DNA of 64,000 bases from Akkermansia muciniphila (GCA_943331105.2 CALQKH020000013.1:1-64000); one strand, 5' to 3'. Positions 17,796 through 27,187 are shown, counted from the stretch's first letter. Notes: a model not told the origin generated them from the sequence alone. Numbers and translations: made by a program.

Positions 17796-18419
17796 ATGCA
17801 AATCGAAACCCCGTCCGCGCCCAAAAAATCATTCAAAGTTCAGATGCTCGCTGCCCGCGAGGTCGCGATCATCCAGTCGGTCAACCGTTTGTTGGCTGAA
17901 AAAGGCTTTGATGCAATGACGGTGGACGAAGTGGCCGCCGAGGTGGGCATCGCCAAGGCCAGCCTTTACAAGCACTTCACCAGCAAAGAAGAGCTGGCCT
18001 GCGCCGCCATGGTCACCGCCATGCGCCGGGCGCAAGAAGTCATCCAAAGTACCGATGCCAGCTTGGCCCCGCTTGAAAAACTCAAATTCGTGACTCGCTG
18101 GACCATGACGCTCAAGCTGCAAGGCCTGATGCCCTCATTGCCCAGCCAAAACTCCAGCCTTCGCTCGACCCTGATGGGCAGCAAAGAGTACATGGATGGT
18201 TTGATGGAAGTCAGCGATGCCTTGGGCGGTTGGATCGAAGAAGCCCAAGCTCAGGGCCAGATCAACAAGGCTTTGCCGGCCGTGGCCGTGCTTTACACCT
18301 TGTTTGCACGGGCCTGCGACCCGGTGCTGGAGTTCCTCAAAATGGGCGAACAGCACACCGACGAGCAGATTCTCGATTTGGTCATGAGCACCTGTTTTGA
18401 CGGTCTGAACGCCCGCTGA
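17796..18419 (+). CDS. TetR family transcriptional regulator
   Basis: TetR/AcrR-type regulator, 207 residues. The helix-turn-helix is in AIIQSVNRLLAEKGFDAMTVDEVAAEVGIAKASLYKHFTSKEELACAAM, residues about 20-70. The C-terminal effector domain is not recognisable further. The N-terminus is basic (PKKSFKVQML). A TAAAAT hexamer lies just before the start. It lies 68 bases after phoD on the same strand and converges with a universal stress gene, 10 bases apart. Its target is not evident. Confidence 0.88.
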   Translation: MQIETPSAPKKSFKVQMLAAREVAIIQSVNRLLAEKGFDAMTVDEVAAEVGIAKASLYKHFTSKEELACAAMVTAMRRAQEVIQSTDASLAPLEKLKFVTRWTMTLKLQGLMPSLPSQNSSLRSTLMGSKEYMDGLMEVSDALGGWIEEAQAQGQINKALPAVAVLYTLFARACDPVLEFLKMGEQHTDEQILDLVMSTCFDGLNAR

Positions 18420-18429
18420 AGCCCGCGCT

Positions 18430-18852
18430 TCAGCGCACCAGCAGCACAGGCACTTTGCAGTTCGCCAGCACCTGGGTGGCGACCGAGCCCATGACCAGGT
18501 TGCCCAGCGTGCCGTGGCCGTGCGAGCCCATCACCACCAAATCAAACTTACCGCTGTCGGCTGTTTTGGAGATGGTTTCACCAGCGTGCCCGACTTTGGT
18601 CAGGGTTTTGGCGTCGATGTGGTGGCGCAGCAAGAACTTGGTGACTGGGGCCAATACTTTTTCAGCTTCTTCGCGGTGGTAAGCATCGACCACCTCTTTG
18701 CCCACGACGGCCCGCGCGCGGGGGGGCAATTGGGGGTTCACGGTCAACAGCGTATAGCTGTTGTTGCTGCTGAAAAGATCTTCGTGCGTGGTTAAGTAAG
18801 CCAGCATTTTTTTGGTGAATTCGCTGCCGTCGATGGCCAATAAGATTTTCAT
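18430..18852 (-). CDS. Universal stress protein (UspA family)
   Basis: Small cytoplasmic stress protein of 140 residues from ATG 18852, preceded by AGGAG at good spacing. It begins MKILLAIDGSEFTKKML, the usual beta-strand and Asp of UspA. It carries the ATP-binding signature MGSHGHGTLGNLVMGSVATQV with the G-2x-G-9x-G-S pattern, so it belongs to the nucleotide-binding branch. The C-terminus CKVPVLLVR is typical. The frame is open to 18927 but the upstream part lacks family similarity. Monocistronic by position, converging with the TetR gene. Confidence 0.93.
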   Translation of the reverse strand: MKILLAIDGSEFTKKMLAYLTTHEDLFSSNNSYTLLTVNPQLPPRARAVVGKEVVDAYHREEAEKVLAPVTKFLLRHHIDAKTLTKVGHAGETISKTADSGKFDLVVMGSHGHGTLGNLVMGSVATQVLANCKVPVLLVR

Positions 18853-18987
18853 GAGGGTCTCCTGTTGCAAATCAAACAAGGCTTGACCATAAGACTTTTT
18901 TGACCTCGCGGCCTTGACTTGGGTCATGAAACGCGCTGTTTCGCATGGGGGGCCCTGGCCAAATGCGCCAAGCCTTGTGCAGCACTG

Positions 18988-19860
18988 TCAAAGGCTGATC
19001 AGGTCATGGGGTTTGAAGGTCTTTTGCTCGTTTTTGTGGGCATAGCCCAAAGGGTTGGCCACTACGCGGCAGCCATTCAGGGTGTAGTCGCTGGGGCAAT
19101 GCAAATGCCCATGCAGCCAAAGCTGCGCCTGCGGCAGCAGTGCGTCCAGCGCATTGCAAAACCCGGCGGTGCCTGGTACCCGGCCGTAGCGCGGATCGGC
19201 ACTGTGCAAGCTGGGCGCAAAGTGCGTGATCACCACGGTGGTGCCATCAAAGGGGGTGTTCAGTGCCTGGCTTAACCAATCTTGGCACTGCAGCGCTTGC
19301 GCGCGCAGCCCTTCGGCCAGCCAAGCTTCGCCCTGTCGCGTGGTCATGGCTTTGCGCAGGTAATAGTTGGCCGCCCTGAAAGCCTTGTCTCGGGCTTTGA
19401 GTTGGCGAGTGAACTGGCTGTTGGGGTGGCTGAAGTGCGCCGGAATTTTGTCCTTGAGCGGGTCGGGTATGGTTTGCCCAGCCAGCGGCCCCAGCGCGTC
19501 AAAGTCGGTCCACAGCGTGGTACCCACAAAGCGCACTTGGCCCATTTGCACCACTTCGCGCTCCAGCCAAGTGATGCCCAATCGGGCGCAGGTTTCTTGC
19601 AAATGGCTGTGGGCTTGGTCAAAGTCCAATCCGTCGTACTCGTGGTTGCCTGGCACGAATAGCACCGGGGTGGGCCAGCCGTGAAGGGGTGAAAATCGAG
19701 CCAAGCCAAAGTCGGTATCGCCTGTTTTGCTCAAGGCCGAGCCGGTTTGATAAGAGCCAATGTCGCCCGCCAGCACCAGCACATCCGCACCCGGTGCGGG
19801 GCTGGGCATGAAGTTGGGGTTGGACTCCAGGTGCAGGTCAGAAAGCAGTTGAATCTTCAT
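18988..19860 (-). CDS. Calcineurin-like metallophosphoesterase
   Basis: Metallophosphoesterase of 290 residues from ATG 19860. All five family motifs are present: LLSDLHLE, LAGDIGSY, VPGNHEYDG, VVITHFAP and LHGHLH, giving a two-metal active site for phosphoester hydrolysis. There is no signal peptide. Its start overlaps the stop of the upstream LysR gene by ATGA, so the two are translationally coupled. That is an unusual pairing, since LysR genes mostly diverge from their targets. Substrate unknown: nucleotides or phosphodiesters are typical of the fold. Confidence 0.92.
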   Translation of the reverse strand: MKIQLLSDLHLESNPNFMPSPAPGADVLVLAGDIGSYQTGSALSKTGDTDFGLARFSPLHGWPTPVLFVPGNHEYDGLDFDQAHSHLQETCARLGITWLEREVVQMGQVRFVGTTLWTDFDALGPLAGQTIPDPLKDKIPAHFSHPNSQFTRQLKARDKAFRAANYYLRKAMTTRQGEAWLAEGLRAQALQCQDWLSQALNTPFDGTTVVITHFAPSLHSADPRYGRVPGTAGFCNALDALLPQAQLWLHGHLHCPSDYTLNGCRVVANPLGYAHKNEQKTFKPHDLISL

Positions 19861-20834
19861 GCGTGGTCCTCGGCGCGAAAGGCTTGTTGCGCCGCTTGTT
19901 GTAATTGGGCGCGCAGCCATTGGTGCGCGCTGTCGTGTTCGCGTTTTCTGTGCCACAGGGCGTGTACTTGGACGGGCGGCACGTCAAAGGGTAAGTCGTG
20001 CAGTGCCAATTCTTTGGCCATGCCGGTGGTGGGTACAAAGTGACGCGGCAGCACGGTGAGCAAGTCGGAGTTCACCACCACCCGCCCGGCGGTGAAGAAT
20101 TGATTCACCGTGAGCACAATGCGCCTGCGCTGACCGATCACAGCCAAGGCCTCGTCCACAAAGCCATAGGCGCGCCCCGAAAAGCTGACCAGCAAATGGC
20201 GAGCATTGCAGTAATCCTGCAGGCTGATGGGGCGTTTGGCCAAAGGGTGGTCTTTGCGCATCACACACACGTATTCGCCCGAGTACAGGCGTTGGTGTTC
20301 GTAGGGAATGGCCTCGCCCGACTGAACCCGGGCCGTTAAGTCGGCCAGTACGGCCGGAAAGTAGCCCAGAGCCATGTCTGCGGCATCGTCACCCAACAGT
20401 TTCCGGGGGTCTCGGGTGGTCAAAGGCACCACGCGCAGTGACACGTCGGGTGCCTGCTCTTCCATTTGCTTGGCCAAGCCGCCCATGAGTTCGGCCGCGG
20501 TGGCGTCTGCCATGGCCAGCACAAAGGTGCTGTTGGCCAGCTTCGGTTCGAATGCGCTGGGCACGATGGCCGATTGCAGCTGTCGCAAGGCCTCGCGCAC
20601 GGTGGGCCACAAAACCAATGCCCGGGGTGTGGGTTCAATGCCGTGGCCGTGCCGCCGCACCAGTTCATCGCCCAAGGCATCGCGCAACCGCCGCAAGGCG
20701 TTGCTCACGGCGGGTTGGGTCAAAGACAGGTTGTTGGCGGCCCGAGTCAGACTGCGTTCGGCCATGACTTCGTCAAAGACCCGCAGCAAATTCAGGTCCA
20801 GTGTGCGAAAGGCGGCAGGAATGGGGGTGTTCAT
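19857..20834 (-). CDS. LysR family transcriptional regulator
   Basis: LysR-type regulator, 325 residues from ATG 20834 (MNTPIPAAFRTLDLNLL). The DNA-binding domain is FDEVMAERSLTRAANNLSLTQPAVSNALRRLRDALGDELVRR, of the NodD/SyrM-like kind with a conserved LTQPAVSNAL recognition helix. The effector domain covers the rest. It is coupled to a metallophosphoesterase by an ATGA overlap and divergent from a small membrane-protein gene, with 145 AT-rich bases between the two. These are its likely targets. An upstream in-frame start at 20858 is possible. Confidence 0.92.
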   Translation of the reverse strand: MNTPIPAAFRTLDLNLLRVFDEVMAERSLTRAANNLSLTQPAVSNALRRLRDALGDELVRRHGHGIEPTPRALVLWPTVREALRQLQSAIVPSAFEPKLANSTFVLAMADATAAELMGGLAKQMEEQAPDVSLRVVPLTTRDPRKLLGDDAADMALGYFPAVLADLTARVQSGEAIPYEHQRLYSGEYVCVMRKDHPLAKRPISLQDYCNARHLLVSFSGRAYGFVDEALAVIGQRRRIVLTVNQFFTAGRVVVNSDLLTVLPRHFVPTTGMAKELALHDLPFDVPPVQVHALWHRKREHDSAHQWLRAQLQQAAQQAFRAEDHA

Positions 20835-20979
20835 GTTGGCCAACTTATCTATCACCATTATGAATGACCTGCATCATGAATATAAAGTTGAACAATATGC
20901 GTAGAAACCCTATGATGGAGGACAGATTTTAATCATTAGCAATGCCAAATTGCACAGAATCAATTCAAGGGAAAACACA

Positions 20980-21450
20980 ATGAACACCGCTTCCAAAACC
21001 ATGTGGGGTCAAACGACCCTGTTGCCTGCTGCTTCCGAAACGCCTGTTGCCCTGACCCAGTTCTTGGCCACGGTCTTGTTGGCTGCGGGTGTTTCCGCTT
21101 TATTGGTCCTGACCGACCGCTTGTTGGACGGTTGGGCCGAGTCCCATTTGGTGGCGGCTTGGCTGGCCTTATGGGCTGTGGCGGTGTTGGCCATGGTGTT
21201 GCTGCGCGGACTGACGCGTGTTTTGGCGCAGCACCTGATGACCAGCATGGACGCATGGTCGGCGCAACTGGCCCGTCGCCGTGCTGACCAGCGCTTGTGG
21301 GACATGGCTCAAAAAGACCCACGTTTGATGCGCGATTTGGAAGTGGCCATGGACCGCGCATTCGAAGCGCGCAGCCCATTGCAGGGTTTTGAAAACCGCA
21401 TGAACCGCCGCGCCGCCCGTTTGGTGCGCGATCGTCTTTATTACATTTGA
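20980..21450 (+). CDS. Hypothetical two-helix membrane protein
   Basis: I do not recognise this 156-residue protein. Two hydrophobic helices are predicted at residues about 24-46 and 57-76. A cytoplasmic, Arg-rich amphipathic tail follows (LARRRADQRLWDMAQKDPRLMRDLEVAMDRA) and ends RDRLYYI. The pattern of repeated Met-Arg-Asp-Leu and Ala-Phe-Glu-Ala-Arg suggests a helical cytosolic segment. AAGGGAAAA precedes the ATG at 20980. Codon use is like its neighbours, so it looks native. It diverges from the LysR gene and converges with a DMT permease gene. Confidence 0.75.
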   Translation: MNTASKTMWGQTTLLPAASETPVALTQFLATVLLAAGVSALLVLTDRLLDGWAESHLVAAWLALWAVAVLAMVLLRGLTRVLAQHLMTSMDAWSAQLARRRADQRLWDMAQKDPRLMRDLEVAMDRAFEARSPLQGFENRMNRRAARLVRDRLYYI

Positions 21451-21462
21451 GCCCCGGCGCCT

Positions 21463-22365
21463 TCAGCGCTTGGAGGCCAAGTAAATGCCCGGCAAGATCA
21501 GGGCGGCACCCATCAAGTGGTGCCAGCCCATGGCTTCGCCCAAGACGATCCATGCTGCCAAACCCCCATACAAAGGCCCCAGATACATACTGGCGGCGAC
21601 GCGGCTGGCGCCCAACACCTTCTGGCAAAAGCCATAAGCCCAATAAGCGCCCAGGCCTGGCAGCAAGCCGGCGGCCACGACCAGCCAAGTGGCCTGCATC
21701 GTCCAAGCAGGGCGCTCAGGCCGCAGGTATTCCCAAATGCTGAAGGGCAGCAAGGCCAGCACGCCCCCCATACAAATGGCGGCCAGTCGCGCCGTCGAAC
21801 CCAGTGGCGTGGGCCACTTTTTTTGCAACAAGGCAAAAGCGGCCCAAGCCACCATGGCCAGCACAATCCAGCCGTCCCCGGCCACCCATTGCACCTGAGC
21901 CAGAACCAACCATTGCCCTTTGACCACCACATGGAACACCCCGGCCATGGCCACGACCACGCCCAGTCCTTGGCGCCATGAAAAGCGCTCGCCCAGCCAC
22001 AGCACGGCGCCCAGAGCAATTAAAACGGGCGAGGCGGCATAAATCAGGGCGATGTTCATGGCGGTGGTGGTCTTGCCCCCTTGGTAGACCCAGGCCCCGC
22101 AAATCAGCATGCCCAAGGCCCCCAGCACCAGATAACGGCCGCCGTCCGCCAGAGTGCTGCGCCTTTCTCGCCACAGTTCACTGCGTGCAATAAAGGCCAG
22201 GATCACGCCTGCCAAAGCCCAGCGCCCCAAGGCCAGCATGTGGGGCTCTACCACGCCTGGGGCTGAGCGCGCCACGATGTAGTTGACGGACCACAAGGCG
22301 GGCGTGACCCATATCAGCCATAAGGCGATGCGGGTTCTGGATTCAGCGGTTTGAAACAAAGACAT
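21463..22365 (-). CDS. EamA/DMT family permease
   Basis: Ten-helix DMT carrier with two EamA domains, 300 residues. It opens ALWLIWVTPALWSVNYIVARSAPGVVEPHMLALGRW, the classic first EamA repeat. The second repeat is around GWIVLAMVAWAAFALLQKKWP. It ends with GAALILPGIYLASKR. It is unrelated in detail to the permease at 15.1-16.0 kb, so it is not a recent duplication. It lies downstream of pckG on the same strand but beyond a strong terminator. It therefore has its own promoter, probably in the 22366-22385 region or within the terminator stem area. Confidence 0.9.
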   Translation of the reverse strand: MSLFQTAESRTRIALWLIWVTPALWSVNYIVARSAPGVVEPHMLALGRWALAGVILAFIARSELWRERRSTLADGGRYLVLGALGMLICGAWVYQGGKTTTAMNIALIYAASPVLIALGAVLWLGERFSWRQGLGVVVAMAGVFHVVVKGQWLVLAQVQWVAGDGWIVLAMVAWAAFALLQKKWPTPLGSTARLAAICMGGVLALLPFSIWEYLRPERPAWTMQATWLVVAAGLLPGLGAYWAYGFCQKVLGASRVAASMYLGPLYGGLAAWIVLGEAMGWHHLMGAALILPGIYLASKR

Positions 22366-22385
22366 GACACCGATTGTGCGGACCA

Positions 22386-22418
22386 GAAAAAACCGCCCCG
22401 GTTTGTGGCCGGGGCGGT
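22386..22418 (-). terminator. Rho-independent terminator of pckG
   Basis: On the minus strand, a perfect 10-bp stem (ACCGCCCCGG at 22392-22401 against CCGGGGCGGT at 22409-22418) with a 7-base loop is followed at once by a run of six T. It lies 39 bases after the pckG stop, in the correct direction. Confidence 0.88.
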
Positions 22419-22456
22419 CGCAGGCTCAGACGCCGGATGGGCGCAGAACCTGATCT

Positions 22457-24322
22457 TTAAGCCAGACGCGCTTGCAAAGCGGCTTTGGTGTCCAGCAAGG
22501 CCTGGGGCAGGTGGTAGCTCAGCTGTGCAAAGTGCTCGTCGTGCAGCTTGAACTCGGCCTGCCAAGAGGCCTTGTCGATGTTGGTCACGGACTTGAATTG
22601 CTCGGCGCTGAACGCGATGCCGTTCCAGTTGATTTCAGCGTAAGTGGGGGCAATGCCGAACATGGTGTCTGCGCCTTGGGCTTTGCCCTCCAAGCGGTCA
22701 ATCATCCACTTGAGCACGCGCATGTTGTCCCCGTAGCCGGGCCAGACAAACGAGCCGTCTTCGCCCTTGCGGAACCAGTTGACGCAGTACATGGCGGGCA
22801 ACTTATGGCCAGCGGCTTGCGCCTTGGCACCGGTGTCGAGCCAGTGCTGGAAGTAATCGCTCATGTTGTAGCCGCAAAACGGCAGCATGGCGAAGGGGTC
22901 GCGGCGTACCACGCCTTGCGCGCCAAAGGCGGCGGCGGTGGTCTCAGAGCCCATGGTCGCGGCCATGTAAACACCTTCGGCCCAGCTGCGCGCTTCGGTG
23001 ACCAATGGCACGGTGCTTGAGCGGCGGCCGCCAAACATGAAGGCGTCAATGGGCACGCCTGCAGCATCGTCCCAAGCGGGGTCGAGCGCTGGGTTGTTGG
23101 TCGCGGACACGGTGAAGCGGGCGTTGGGGTGAGCAGCTTTGGCGCCGGTTTCTTTGGCGATCTGGGGTGTCCAGTCCTTGCCTTGCCAGTCGATCAAATG
23201 GTCGGGCAACTTGCCGGTGTCTTTCTCCATGCCTTCCCACCACACATCGCCGTCGTCGGTGAGCGCCACGTTGGTGAAGATCACGTCTTTGTTCAGGCTC
23301 AGCATGCAGTTGGGGTTGGTCTTCATGTTGGTGCCGGGGGCCACACCAAAGTAACCGGCTTCGGGGTTGATGGCGTACATCTTGCCGTCGGTGTGAGGCT
23401 TGACCCAAGCGATGTCGTCACCAATGGTGGTGACTTTCCAGCCGTCAAACGCAGCGGGTGGCACCAGCATGGAGAAATTGGTCTTGCCGCAGGCGCTGGG
23501 GAAGGCGGCTGCCACGTGGTACTTCTTGCCTTCAGGATTGGTCACGCCCAAGATGAGCATGTGCTCGGCCAACCAGCCCTGGTCGCGGCCCATGTTGGAC
23601 GCGATGCGCAGCGCAAAGCACTTCTTGCCCAACAACGCGTTGCCGCCGTAGCCCGAACCATAAGACCAGATCTCGCGGGTCTCCGGATAGTGCACGATGT
23701 ATTTGGTGCTGGGGTTGCAAGGCCAGCTGGTGCTGTCCTTTTGGCCAGCAGCCAACGGCGCGCCGACGGTGTGCATGCAAGGCACGAACTCGCCGTCGGT
23801 GCCCAGCACGTCAAACACCGCTTTGCCCATGCGGGTCATGATTTTCTGGTTCACGGCCACGTAGGCGCTGTCGCTGAGTTCGATGCCGATGTGGCTGATG
23901 TGCGAGCCCAAAGGCCCCATCGAGAAAGGCACCACGTACATGGTGCGACCGGCCATGCAGCCGTCAAAAAGTGGGTTCAAGGTGGCGCGCATTTGCGCCG
24001 GTTCCATCCAGTTGTTGGTGGGGCCAGCGTCTTCTTTTTTGGCCGAGCAGATGTAGGTGCGGTCTTCCACGCGGGCCACATCGGATGGGTCAGACCAAGC
24101 CAAATAAGAGTTGGTGCGTTTGGCAGGGTTGAGCTTTTTGAAGGTGCCCGCGGCCACCAACTCGGCGCACAGGCGGTCGTACTCTTCTTGGGAGCCATCG
24201 CACCAATAGATGTTGGCGGGCTTGCACAAGGCGGCCATTTCGGCCACCCAAGCGATCAATTTCGCGTTTTTGACGTACGCGGGCGTATCGAGGTTCAGGC
24301 CCTGCATTGCGGGTGAATTCAT
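22457..24322 (-). CDS. pckG: Phosphoenolpyruvate carboxykinase (GTP)
   Basis: GTP-dependent PEP carboxykinase of 621 residues, full family length. It converts oxaloacetate plus GTP to PEP, CO2 and GDP for gluconeogenesis from organic acids. Diagnostic segments are [24 protein letters not shown] at the N-terminus, the P-loop [12 protein letters not shown] with the family-specific Cys, the metal-binding [10 protein letters not shown], and [14 protein letters not shown]. The ATP-dependent type lacks this layout. An inverted repeat of twelve bases lies 25-64 bases upstream of the start, and a strong terminator follows the gene. It is monocistronic. Its presence fits a strain growing on acids like those handled by the nearby uptake systems. 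Confidence 0.97.
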   Translation of the reverse strand: MNSPAMQGLNLDTPAYVKNAKLIAWVAEMAALCKPANIYWCDGSQEEYDRLCAELVAAGTFKKLNPAKRTNSYLAWSDPSDVARVEDRTYICSAKKEDAGPTNNWMEPAQMRATLNPLFDGCMAGRTMYVVPFSMGPLGSHISHIGIELSDSAYVAVNQKIMTRMGKAVFDVLGTDGEFVPCMHTVGAPLAAGQKDSTSWPCNPSTKYIVHYPETREIWSYGSGYGGNALLGKKCFALRIASNMGRDQGWLAEHMLILGVTNPEGKKYHVAAAFPSACGKTNFSMLVPPAAFDGWKVTTIGDDIAWVKPHTDGKMYAINPEAGYFGVAPGTNMKTNPNCMLSLNKDVIFTNVALTDDGDVWWEGMEKDTGKLPDHLIDWQGKDWTPQIAKETGAKAAHPNARFTVSATNNPALDPAWDDAAGVPIDAFMFGGRRSSTVPLVTEARSWAEGVYMAATMGSETTAAAFGAQGVVRRDPFAMLPFCGYNMSDYFQHWLDTGAKAQAAGHKLPAMYCVNWFRKGEDGSFVWPGYGDNMRVLKWMIDRLEGKAQGADTMFGIAPTYAEINWNGIAFSAEQFKSVTNIDKASWQAEFKLHDEHFAQLSYHLPQALLDTKAALQARLA

Positions 24323-24346
24323 GGGGAGGCTCCAAAGTTTGAAAAT

Positions 24347-24386
24347 CGTTTTTTCAAAAGCCCTGAAAGGGGACTTTGAAAAAACG
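24347..24386. repeat. Inverted repeat in pckG upstream region
   Basis: CGTTTTTTCAAA at 24347-24358 is exactly inverted as TTTGAAAAAACG at 24375-24386, with a 16-base spacer. It lies 25-64 bases upstream of pckG. It could be a regulator site or a leader hairpin controlling PEP carboxykinase. Confidence 0.5.
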
Positions 24387-24521
24387 GCTTGTGGGCTGAG
24401 ATACTGAGCACAGGCTATCGGCAGTCCTCAGCAGGGTCTCGATTTTAGGGAGACCGCTCGTTTCTTGCTTGCCAGATCGCCCCAAAACCCCGTTAAATCT
24501 ATGCAAAATAATCATGAAAGT

Positions 24522-25310
24522 ATGCGAGACGATGGCTTGTCCATGAGGCACCAGCGGCGGCGTTACCTTAGGTATTCAGGAGCCCTGCTTTGGCCTTCTT
24601 GGGCCTTGGCGCAAGTTCGCATCAAAGTGGCCGCGGCCAGCAACTTGAAGTTTGTGCTTGCTGACTTAGCGGCTCTTTACAAGTTGCAAACAGGTGTTCA
24701 GGTGGACGTCAATCTGGGCGCATCCGGGAATTTGGCGAGGCAAATCCTGCAAGGGCTGCCCGTTGAACAGTTCATTTCGGCGGACGAGGCCTGGGTGGCT
24801 GAGCTGGTCAAATCGGGTCGAACAGTGGATGCGGGACAGCGCTATGCCACCGGTCAATTGGCCTTGGTGGTGCCTAAAAATTCAGCATTGCCATGGAATC
24901 AAGGCTTGGTTGCTGTGGTGCGCGCCATGAAGCCGAACGACAAATTCGCCATCGCCAACCCAGCCCTGGCGCCCTACGGCGTGGCGGCAGAGGAGGTCTT
25001 GCAAAGGGCGGGTGCCGGGCCGTTGGCGGCCTCGCAAAAAGTGTTGGGCGACAACATCGGCCAGGCCACCCAGTTTGTGGCCACGGGTGCAGCGCAAGCC
25101 GGTATCACGGCGCTGGCACTGGCCACAGCGCCAGAAATTGCCAGCGCATTGCAGGTCTTGCCTTTGCCCGTGCATCTGCATTCACCCCTGCACCAGCGCA
25201 TGGTGTTGTTGCAAGGCGCCAGTGTGGCGGCTGCGAATTGGCACCGGTTTTTGCTCAGCCCGCCAGCCCAGGCTGTCTTTGTGCGCCACGGCTATGCCTT
25301 GCCGCAATAA
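24522..25310 (+). CDS. modA: Molybdate ABC transporter substrate-binding protein
   Basis: Periplasmic molybdate-binding protein ModA. The mature part starts QVRIKVAAASNLKFVLADLAALY, followed by the ModA signatures VNLGASGNLARQILQG and ADEAWVAEL. GQLALVVPKNS and the C-terminal FLLSPPAQAVFVRHGYAL also fit. The signal region (RHQRRRYLRYSGALLWPSWALAQ) is short. The start is uncertain: in-frame ATGs lie at 24501, 24522 and 24543 and a TTG at 24465, none with a strong ribosome-binding site. It is first of modABC. Molybdate is needed by the two Mo hydroxylases in this window. I saw no convincing ModE box. Confidence 0.9.
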   Translation: MRDDGLSMRHQRRRYLRYSGALLWPSWALAQVRIKVAAASNLKFVLADLAALYKLQTGVQVDVNLGASGNLARQILQGLPVEQFISADEAWVAELVKSGRTVDAGQRYATGQLALVVPKNSALPWNQGLVAVVRAMKPNDKFAIANPALAPYGVAAEEVLQRAGAGPLAASQKVLGDNIGQATQFVATGAAQAGITALALATAPEIASALQVLPLPVHLHSPLHQRMVLLQGASVAAANWHRFLLSPPAQAVFVRHGYALPQ

Positions 25311-25340
25311 TCAGAGCCTCGTATACGCATTCTTCACCCC

Positions 25341-26018
25341 ATGGATTGGTCCGCCCTTCACGTTTCCTTGACATTGGCTGTTTTGACCACCTTGGTGTTG
25401 CTCCCGGTGGGCTTGGCGCTGGCCCGCTGGCTGGCTGTGACCGCCTGGGCTGGGCGGCCGGTGGTGGAGGCCTTGTTGTTGTTGCCTTTGTTGTTGCCGC
25501 CCACAGTCATCGGTTTTTACTTTTTGGTGGCCTTTGGCCAGGGCAGTCCGCTGGGCGCGTGGCTGGCGGCCTCTGACATTCGTTTGGTGTTCACTTTGGA
25601 AGGCCTGCTGTTGGTCAGCGTCTTGGTCAACCTGCCCTTCATGGTGCAACCGATTCAGCGGGCCTTTGCGGCGGTGCCGCACAGCCTGCGCGAGGCGGCC
25701 TGGGTCTCGGGCTTGTCAAGTTGGCAGACCTTTTGGCGCATTGAATTGCCCCTGGCGTGGCCTGGTTTGCTGGCCGGCATGGCGCTCACGGTGGCGCACA
25801 CGCTGGGAGAGTTTGGGGTGGTGCTCATGGTGGGCGGCAACATCGAAGGCGAAACCCGCACCCTGTCGGTGTCCCTGTACGACAAAGTGCAGGGTATGGA
25901 CTTGCAGTCTGCCCATGTGATGGCGCTGGCGCTGGTCAGTGTGTCCTTGTTGGCCCTGACCTTGGTGTTGGCTTTTGACCGGGTGGGCCAACGCGGCCGC
26001 GCCTTGCAGGAGCGTTGA
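25341..26018 (+). CDS. modB: Molybdate ABC transporter permease
   Basis: Inner-membrane permease ModB, 225 residues with about five helices. It begins MDWSALHVSLTLAVLTTLVLLP. The EAA loop that contacts the ATPase is EAAWVSGLSSWQTFWRIELPLAWPG, and the ModB-specific AHTLGEFGVVLMVGGNI follows. It lies 30 bases after modA, and its stop overlaps the modC start by ATGA. The protein is normal in length and motifs. Confidence 0.95.
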   Translation: MDWSALHVSLTLAVLTTLVLLPVGLALARWLAVTAWAGRPVVEALLLLPLLLPPTVIGFYFLVAFGQGSPLGAWLAASDIRLVFTLEGLLLVSVLVNLPFMVQPIQRAFAAVPHSLREAAWVSGLSSWQTFWRIELPLAWPGLLAGMALTVAHTLGEFGVVLMVGGNIEGETRTLSVSLYDKVQGMDLQSAHVMALALVSVSLLALTLVLAFDRVGQRGRALQER

Positions 26019-27187
26019 TGACCGGCCTGCAAGTGCAATTGCGCTCGACCAGCCCGATCCGGCTGGAAGCCGAATTCGACTGCGGTGCCGGCGAATTGGT
26101 GGCCTTGGTCGGGCCGTCGGGCAGCGGCAAAACCAGCATGCTGCGCGCCATCGCGGGCTTGTGGACACCCGCCGATGTACAGGGTCATATTCGGGTGGCG
26201 GGACAAGCTTGGCTGGATACGGCATTGGGGGTCCAGCTCAGCCCGCAAGCGCGCCGGGCAGGCCTGGTGTTCCAGCAGTACGCCTTGTTTCCGCACATGA
26301 CGGCCCACGCCAATGTGGCGCTGGCCGCCGGGCCGGGCTGGTCGGGCGCGGATGTGCAGACGTTGCTCGCTCGCTTAGGCCTGGCCGAGTTGAGTGAGCG
26401 CAGACCGTCCCAACTCTCGGGGGGGCAGCAGCAGCGAGTCGCGCTGGCGCGGGCGCTGGTGCGTGTCATGCCTAGGCCAACAGCAGACCATTCCTCAGCA
26501 CCTGAAGCTATGCCCGGCGTCCTGTTGCTCGACGAGCCTTTTTCCGCGGTGGATGCGCCCACGCGCCAGACGCTTTACCGCGAGTTGGCCGCTTTGCGCC
26601 AAAAGGTGTCGGTGCCCATGCTGTTGGTCACGCACGATTTGGCCGAGGCCCGCCGCCTGGCCGACCGTGTGGTGATCGTGGACGCTGGCCAGACTCTGCA
26701 AACGGGTGAACCCGCCCGTGTGTTCGCCAGCCCGCGCAATGCTCGGGTGGCCGAGTTGGTGGGCATTCAAAACCACTTTGAAGGGCGCTTTTTCAAGGAC
26801 CAAGCCGGTTGGGGGCGCTTGCAATGGACCGATGCGGCGTCATCAGACGCCAGTTTGGCACTGGCCGTCTTGGACAAAAACAAGATCGACGACGGCACCC
26901 GCGTGACTTGGGTGCTGAACGGGGAACAGGTGGACGTGCTGGCCGACGGCCAGCCGCACAGTGTGGTCCAACCGGGTCACACCCGCTTGCGCTGCCAGCT
27001 GCTGGAGGTCTTGTCGCTGGGCGAAATCAGCCTGTGCACGCTCAGGCCCGAAGCCCTGCCCGGTCAAACCATCACCCTGAACCTGACGAGCCGACTGCTG
27101 GGGCGTTTGGAGGTCGGCGCCGGAGGCTGGGTCCAGCTGTTGATCGCGCCGGCGGCCTTGCACATCATGCCGGTGCGCACAACCTAA
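26015..27187 (+). CDS. modC: Molybdate ABC transporter ATP-binding protein
   Basis: ATPase of the molybdate importer, 390 residues. Walker A is VGPSGSGKTSML, the signature is LSGGQQQRVALARAL, Walker B is VLLLDEPFSAVD and the switch His is in LVTHDLAEARR. The C-terminal third is a molbindin (TOBE) domain, from about residue 290, that binds oxyanion and adjusts transport. An unusual insertion of about fifteen residues rich in Pro, Ser and Ala (VMPRPTADHSSAPEAMPG) separates the signature from Walker B. It ends modABC; no mobA or moa gene follows. Confidence 0.95.
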   Translation: MMTGLQVQLRSTSPIRLEAEFDCGAGELVALVGPSGSGKTSMLRAIAGLWTPADVQGHIRVAGQAWLDTALGVQLSPQARRAGLVFQQYALFPHMTAHANVALAAGPGWSGADVQTLLARLGLAELSERRPSQLSGGQQQRVALARALVRVMPRPTADHSSAPEAMPGVLLLDEPFSAVDAPTRQTLYRELAALRQKVSVPMLLVTHDLAEARRLADRVVIVDAGQTLQTGEPARVFASPRNARVAELVGIQNHFEGRFFKDQAGWGRLQWTDAASSDASLALAVLDKNKIDDGTRVTWVLNGEQVDVLADGQPHSVVQPGHTRLRCQLLEVLSLGEISLCTLRPEALPGQTITLNLTSRLLGRLEVGAGGWVQLLIAPAALHIMPVRTT

